A stretch of DNA of 8,376 bases from Alphaproteobacteria bacterium (GTDB lineage: Bacteria > Pseudomonadota > Alphaproteobacteria > UBA9219), in contig JAQUUS010000054.1 of assembly GCA_028693775.1 (NCBI GenBank), positions 1-8,376 of the forward strand, given 5' to 3'. The notes under the pieces were generated by a model, which ran no database searches, was not told where the DNA came from, and saw nothing but the letters and a program-made list of their open reading frames with translations. Below, in pieces: positions 6,416 to 8,376 of the stretch. The stretch's first letter is position 1, and each line of letters begins with the position of its first letter. Made by a program: the position numbers and the translations under genes.

Positions 6416-7864
6416 TCACCCGTGAGTAAAGTCCTGTTTTGAAGCCAAAGAGCTGCCCGAGAGCGGACGCGCAAGAGAAGCCGAAGCAACGTCGGCAATC
6501 CGGTTAAAGCGATCCTGAATGAACTTTTTGCAGCTGTTATATTTTGTTCTGTCGTACTGCTGTCCATTTTCTGTTTCGTTAGCCTGCGAAAGCTGCTCGA
6601 ACCAGGCCGTATCGAGAAGGCCATTATCGATCATGGAGTCGAGCCGAGCGGCCTTGTCTTGTGGATTGTAAAGAACGGCCTCGATCAAAGAAGCGTCGTT
6701 AAACCTTGCGACAACGTTTTTCTGAGCATCCGACTTGAGCATCGCATCGAAGCGATTTTTCGAAACGTCATCGGCCCCGAAAGCAATGGTCGAAAAAGCA
6801 CCGGAAGAAAGGCTATCCACAGTCATCGCGGGTGCCTGAGCAAGAAGAAGATCGAAAACCTTACCCGCATTCTCCACACGTTTAGACTTCCGCGCGATAG
6901 CGTCGATCTGTTCCTTGCTAAAGGCCGAAACCAAGGAAGGGGTCTTTTCGATAGTCTGTGCAATCCAGTTAAGTCCTTCGGCATAGTTGCGTTCGTCTGA
7001 CCTGCCGGTTTCCTCGTTCCGAGCGATCATACCTTTCAGGCAAGCCTCATCTATAAGGCCCTTTGCCAAAGCCGCAGGAAAAACCTCCTTGGCGAGTGGA
7101 AACTTTGCCTGATCCGCGAAAATATAAATGAAATTTTCGCGTGACGCATTGCGAATAACGTTCTCAGTATCGACCTTCAAAAGAGGATCGAGCCAATCGA
7201 CCCGCTGGTCTTTGATGGAAGAAATTTGGCTGATGTCGCGCTTGGAAAGGCAATGCAAAACACGTTCCGGAGTCTTTTCGACAAGCATGCCGAAAAGTTT
7301 CTCTGAATTGACATGGCCTTCTCTCTGAGAGCTCAAAGCAAAAACGGCAACGTTGTGGACGGCCTCGTCCTGAATCACAGAAAGCATCTCAGGATGGCGT
7401 TGAGCGACCGCAGCAATAAATTCGAGGCATCCTTCGTATTTTTCGGGATAATAATCGCGTCCTCTATTTTGCTTTTCGTTTTCATCGACAATTTGTTTAA
7501 GCCCCTGCGCATCGATAGCATCGACCGCGAAGACCGTCTGAAAAACACCGGCGGTATCATTTTGATTTGGGTTATAGGCAAACATGGAAGCGAGATCTCT
7601 GCGAACCGCGTCTGAGTGAAAAGCGGACTCGATTTTTTCCTTATTGGCCACATGCAAAGGAAGAAGCCAAGCCCTGACCTCCGGCTCTCTGGAGAAAGCG
7701 AGCTGAGTAACCTGTTCGAGGGTGATGGCATCCGCGAGAGTCTTGGGATCGTTTTTAACAAGGCCTTCAACGATTTCTTTGGACTGAGCGTCTCGATGGC
7801 TCAGAGAAATGATGCCCTGAAGCTCCTCGCGCTCGAAAGCCTTTTGCCAATTATTTTGGGACAT
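6416..7864 (-). CDS. Unrecognised cytoplasmic helical-repeat protein with alternating A and B modules
   Basis: I do not recognise this 482-residue protein. It has no signal peptide, no membrane segment and no enzyme motif that I can see. Its sequence looks almost wholly alpha-helical and is built from internal duplications (residues numbered from the ATG at 7864). Module A occurs at about 29-103, 188-255 and 334-401. Each copy starts with a K-[hydrophobic]-x-x-L-[V/L]-x-x-x-P helix (EIVEGLVKNDP, KLFGMLVEKTP, KVFDLLLAQAP) and later has an LL/LK block (WLLPLHVANKE, WLDPLLKVDTE, FDAMLKSDAQK). Module B occurs at about 105-176, 256-328 and 402-463, with KYEGCLEFIAAVAQRHP, NYAEGLNWIAQTIEKTP and KYNSCKKFIQDRFNRIA at equivalent places. 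Key residues recur every 146-159 positions. The C-terminal 20 residues are Ser/Leu-rich and unlike the rest. The ATG at 7864 has AGGAG 9 bases upstream; a TTG at 7870 would be too close to that site. It converges on rnpB. Such repeats usually form protein-binding solenoids; that is inference. Confidence 0.9.
   Translation of the reverse strand: MSQNNWQKAFEREELQGIISLSHRDAQSKEIVEGLVKNDPKTLADAITLEQVTQLAFSREPEVRAWLLPLHVANKEKIESAFHSDAVRRDLASMFAYNPNQNDTAGVFQTVFAVDAIDAQGLKQIVDENEKQNRGRDYYPEKYEGCLEFIAAVAQRHPEMLSVIQDEAVHNVAVFALSSQREGHVNSEKLFGMLVEKTPERVLHCLSKRDISQISSIKDQRVDWLDPLLKVDTENVIRNASRENFIYIFADQAKFPLAKEVFPAALAKGLIDEACLKGMIARNEETGRSDERNYAEGLNWIAQTIEKTPSLVSAFSKEQIDAIARKSKRVENAGKVFDLLLAQAPAMTVDSLSSGAFSTIAFGADDVSKNRFDAMLKSDAQKNVVARFNDASLIEAVLYNPQDKAARLDSMIDNGLLDTAWFEQLSQANETENGQQYDRTKYNSCKKFIQDRFNRIADVASASLARPLSGSSLASKQDFTHG
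6476..7780 (-). repeat. Coding-level duplication: modules A-B-A-B-A-B
   Basis: Six blocks in the unrecognised gene correspond to three diverged copies of an A+B unit of about 150 codons. In gene order A1 is 7556-7780, B1 7337-7552, A2 7100-7303, B2 6881-7099, A3 6662-6865 and B3 6476-6661. The copies are visible at the protein level only; the DNA has diverged too far for recombination-prone identity, so the duplication is old. Confidence 0.75.
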
Positions 7865-7873
7865 ATCCAAAAA

Positions 7874-7878
7874 CTCCT
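7874..7878 (-). promoter_or_regulatory. Ribosome binding site that fixes the start of the repeat-protein gene
   Basis: AGGAG on the minus strand is 9 bases from the ATG at 7864 but only 3 from the in-frame TTG at 7870. This favours the ATG. Confidence 0.75.
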
Positions 7879-7925
7879 AAATAAAAAATACCCGCAGAAC
7901 TGAATAATGAAAGTATATAGGCGTA

Positions 7926-7958
7926 ATTATAACATTTCCTTAACCCGAAGAAAATGTT
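7926..7958 (-). promoter_or_regulatory. Promoter with overlapping inverted repeat (operator-like) for the repeat-protein gene
   Basis: On the minus strand there is a perfect -10 hexamer, TATAAT, at 7926-7931, which would start transcription near 7919 and give a leader of about 55 bases. The -35 position (7949-7954) reads only TTTTCT, so the promoter would be weak or need an activator. A 7-bp inverted repeat, AACATTT (7931-7937) and AAATGTT (7952-7958), runs from the edge of the -10 box to the -35 region, a common layout for a repressor or activator site. Confidence 0.5.
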
Positions 7959-8096
7959 TCTATTTAATTTCAAATGGTTAGATAAATATTCTTTAGAAGG
8001 CCCGTCTTCCCAAACCGACCGGCACCAAATAAAGAGAAGAGAGCCCCGAAGGCTGCAAAGGGAAGCAAGAACGGAATCTGTTTATAGGATTGGAAA

Positions 8097-8123
8097 TCGA
8101 AAGAAAGCCCTTATTTGAAGGGC
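8097..8123 (-). terminator. Probable terminator of a transcript coming from the right
   Basis: GCCCTT (8107-8112) and AAGGGC (8118-8123) form a perfect 6-bp stem with a 5-base loop, followed on the minus strand by TTTCTTTC. It lies about 40 bases downstream of the tRNA-end-like string at 8165, so some RNA transcribed from the right may end here, or did so before rearrangement. Confidence 0.55.
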
Positions 8124-8164
8124 GTTATGGCGTGTCCGACATCCGACGCTGCTTGAGCGAAGGC

Positions 8165-8187
8165 TGGTGCGTTGGAGGGAAGCGAAT
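8165..8187 (-). other. tRNA-3'-end-like string, possible attachment core
   Basis: The minus strand reads ATTCGCTTCCCTCCAACGCA and then CCA, resembling a T-loop followed by stem, acceptor strand and CCA end. It is not a tRNA: the bases before it do not pair as a T-stem, and the count from the loop to CCA is one short of canonical. An integrase attachment site left by insertion at a tRNA or tmRNA gene could look like this. Confidence 0.25.
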
Positions 8188-8239
8188 TACAACTATAGCG
8201 CTTTGATGTAAAAAGCGTTTTCAAAGCTGGCGTGTAATC

Positions 8240-8259
8240 AGTACCCCCAATAGTACCCC
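8240..8259. repeat. Tandem 12-base-period direct repeat, AGTACCCC
   Basis: AGTACCCC occurs at 8240-8247 and 8252-8259. In the minus orientation it reads GGGGTACT twice. From memory, GGGGGTACT-type repeats are seen close to attachment sites and upstream of P4-type integrase genes, where they may be arm sites; that link is recall and inference, not shown here. Confidence 0.4.
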
Positions 8260-8268
8260 TTAGTTATA

Positions 8269-8301
8269 AAACGGTGGGAATAGATTTTCCTCCGTTTCCC
8301 A
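8269..8301. repeat. Interlocking inverted repeats (possible pseudoknot or terminator)
   Basis: AAACGG (8269-8274) pairs with CCGTTT (8292-8297), and TGGGAA (8275-8280) pairs with TTCCCA (8296-8301). The partners overlap by two bases, so the two stems would compete or form a compact knot. On the minus strand the CCGTTTTAT end could serve as a weak terminator for the open frame at 8317-8376. Confidence 0.35.
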
Positions 8302-8316
8302 GCATTTACCTTAGGC

Positions 8317-8376
8317 TTACTGACCGCCCAGCGCAAGTATCTCTCGTGGTTTGTATGCAATCTTGCTTAATCTGCA
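8317..8376 (-). CDS. Possible 3' end of an unknown gene (partial, doubtful)
   Basis: A minus-strand frame enters from the right edge and stops with TAA at 8317-8319, giving 19 residues that end in YKPREILALGGQ. The basic, helical look would fit a small DNA-binding protein, but the fragment is too short to assign. A possible terminator follows it. Confidence 0.2.
   Translation of the reverse strand, partial: CRLSKIAYKPREILALGGQ

Larger units (their letters stand above)
7959..8376. other. Gene-poor right edge
   Basis: This stretch of more than 400 bases has no complete gene on either strand. It starts AT-rich and contains a minus-strand hairpin terminator, a string resembling the 3' end of a tRNA, a short direct repeat and interlocking inverted repeats, all listed separately. 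A short minus-strand open frame enters from the right edge. Confidence 0.6.

Noticed and set aside
6380..6424. A CACGGG/CCCGTG inverted repeat around the stop codon of the repeat-protein gene, as a terminator.
   Set aside because: The loop is long and no T-run follows on the minus strand.
8165..8240. An intact tRNA or tmRNA gene on the minus strand ending at 8165.
   Set aside because: There is no paired T-stem, the spacing from loop to CCA is one base short, no anticodon arm is found, and no complementary acceptor 5' strand lies nearby.

Overview
The window looks like a stretch of an alphaproteobacterial chromosome of moderate GC content. The evidence is an alphaproteobacterial-style RNase P RNA gene, an OmpA-family porin with a peptidoglycan-binding domain, a phosphoesterase-like protein of a type I associate with Rhodospirillales-like bacteria (from memory), and a perfect TTAA-N7-TTAA (CtrA-type) box next to a cluster of GANTC sites. 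The order cannot be fixed from the sequence alone. No transposase, integrase gene, CRISPR array or intact tRNA is visible.

Layout, left to right. Positions 1-180 hold a stretch that is open on both strands and cannot be assigned with confidence. A small plus-strand gene for a DUF4236 protein (254-550) converges on argG (602-1831, minus), and the argG terminator lies between them. A 345-base spacer (1832-2176) carries the argG leader. It is followed, all on the minus strand, by a metallophosphoesterase-fold protein that has lost almost all its metal ligands (2177-3121), dapL (3351-4556) and an ompA-like gene (4706-5761). rnpB (about 5922-6356, plus) is divergent from ompA. It converges on a large unrecognised minus-strand gene (6416-7864) that encodes three alternating copies each of two helical modules. 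The last 500 bases have no complete gene. They hold that gene's promoter region, a minus-strand terminator hairpin, a tRNA-3'-end-like string, a short direct repeat and interlocking inverted repeats, and may be one edge of an integrated element continuing beyond the window.

The known genes are mostly housekeeping. ArgG makes argininosuccinate in arginine synthesis. DapL converts tetrahydrodipicolinate to LL-diaminopimelate, the precursor of lysine and of the meso-diaminopimelate in peptidoglycan. The OmpA-like protein next to it carries the domain that grips that same meso-diaminopimelate. Each of these genes appears to be its own transcription unit: there is a strong terminator after argG and after ompA, and a weaker one after dapL.

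The parts most worth attention are the unrecognised modular repeat protein and its operator-like promoter, the apparently catalytically dead phosphoesterase with cell-cycle-type boxes in front of it, the use of the DapL route in what looks like an alphaproteobacterium, and the possible attachment site at the right edge.
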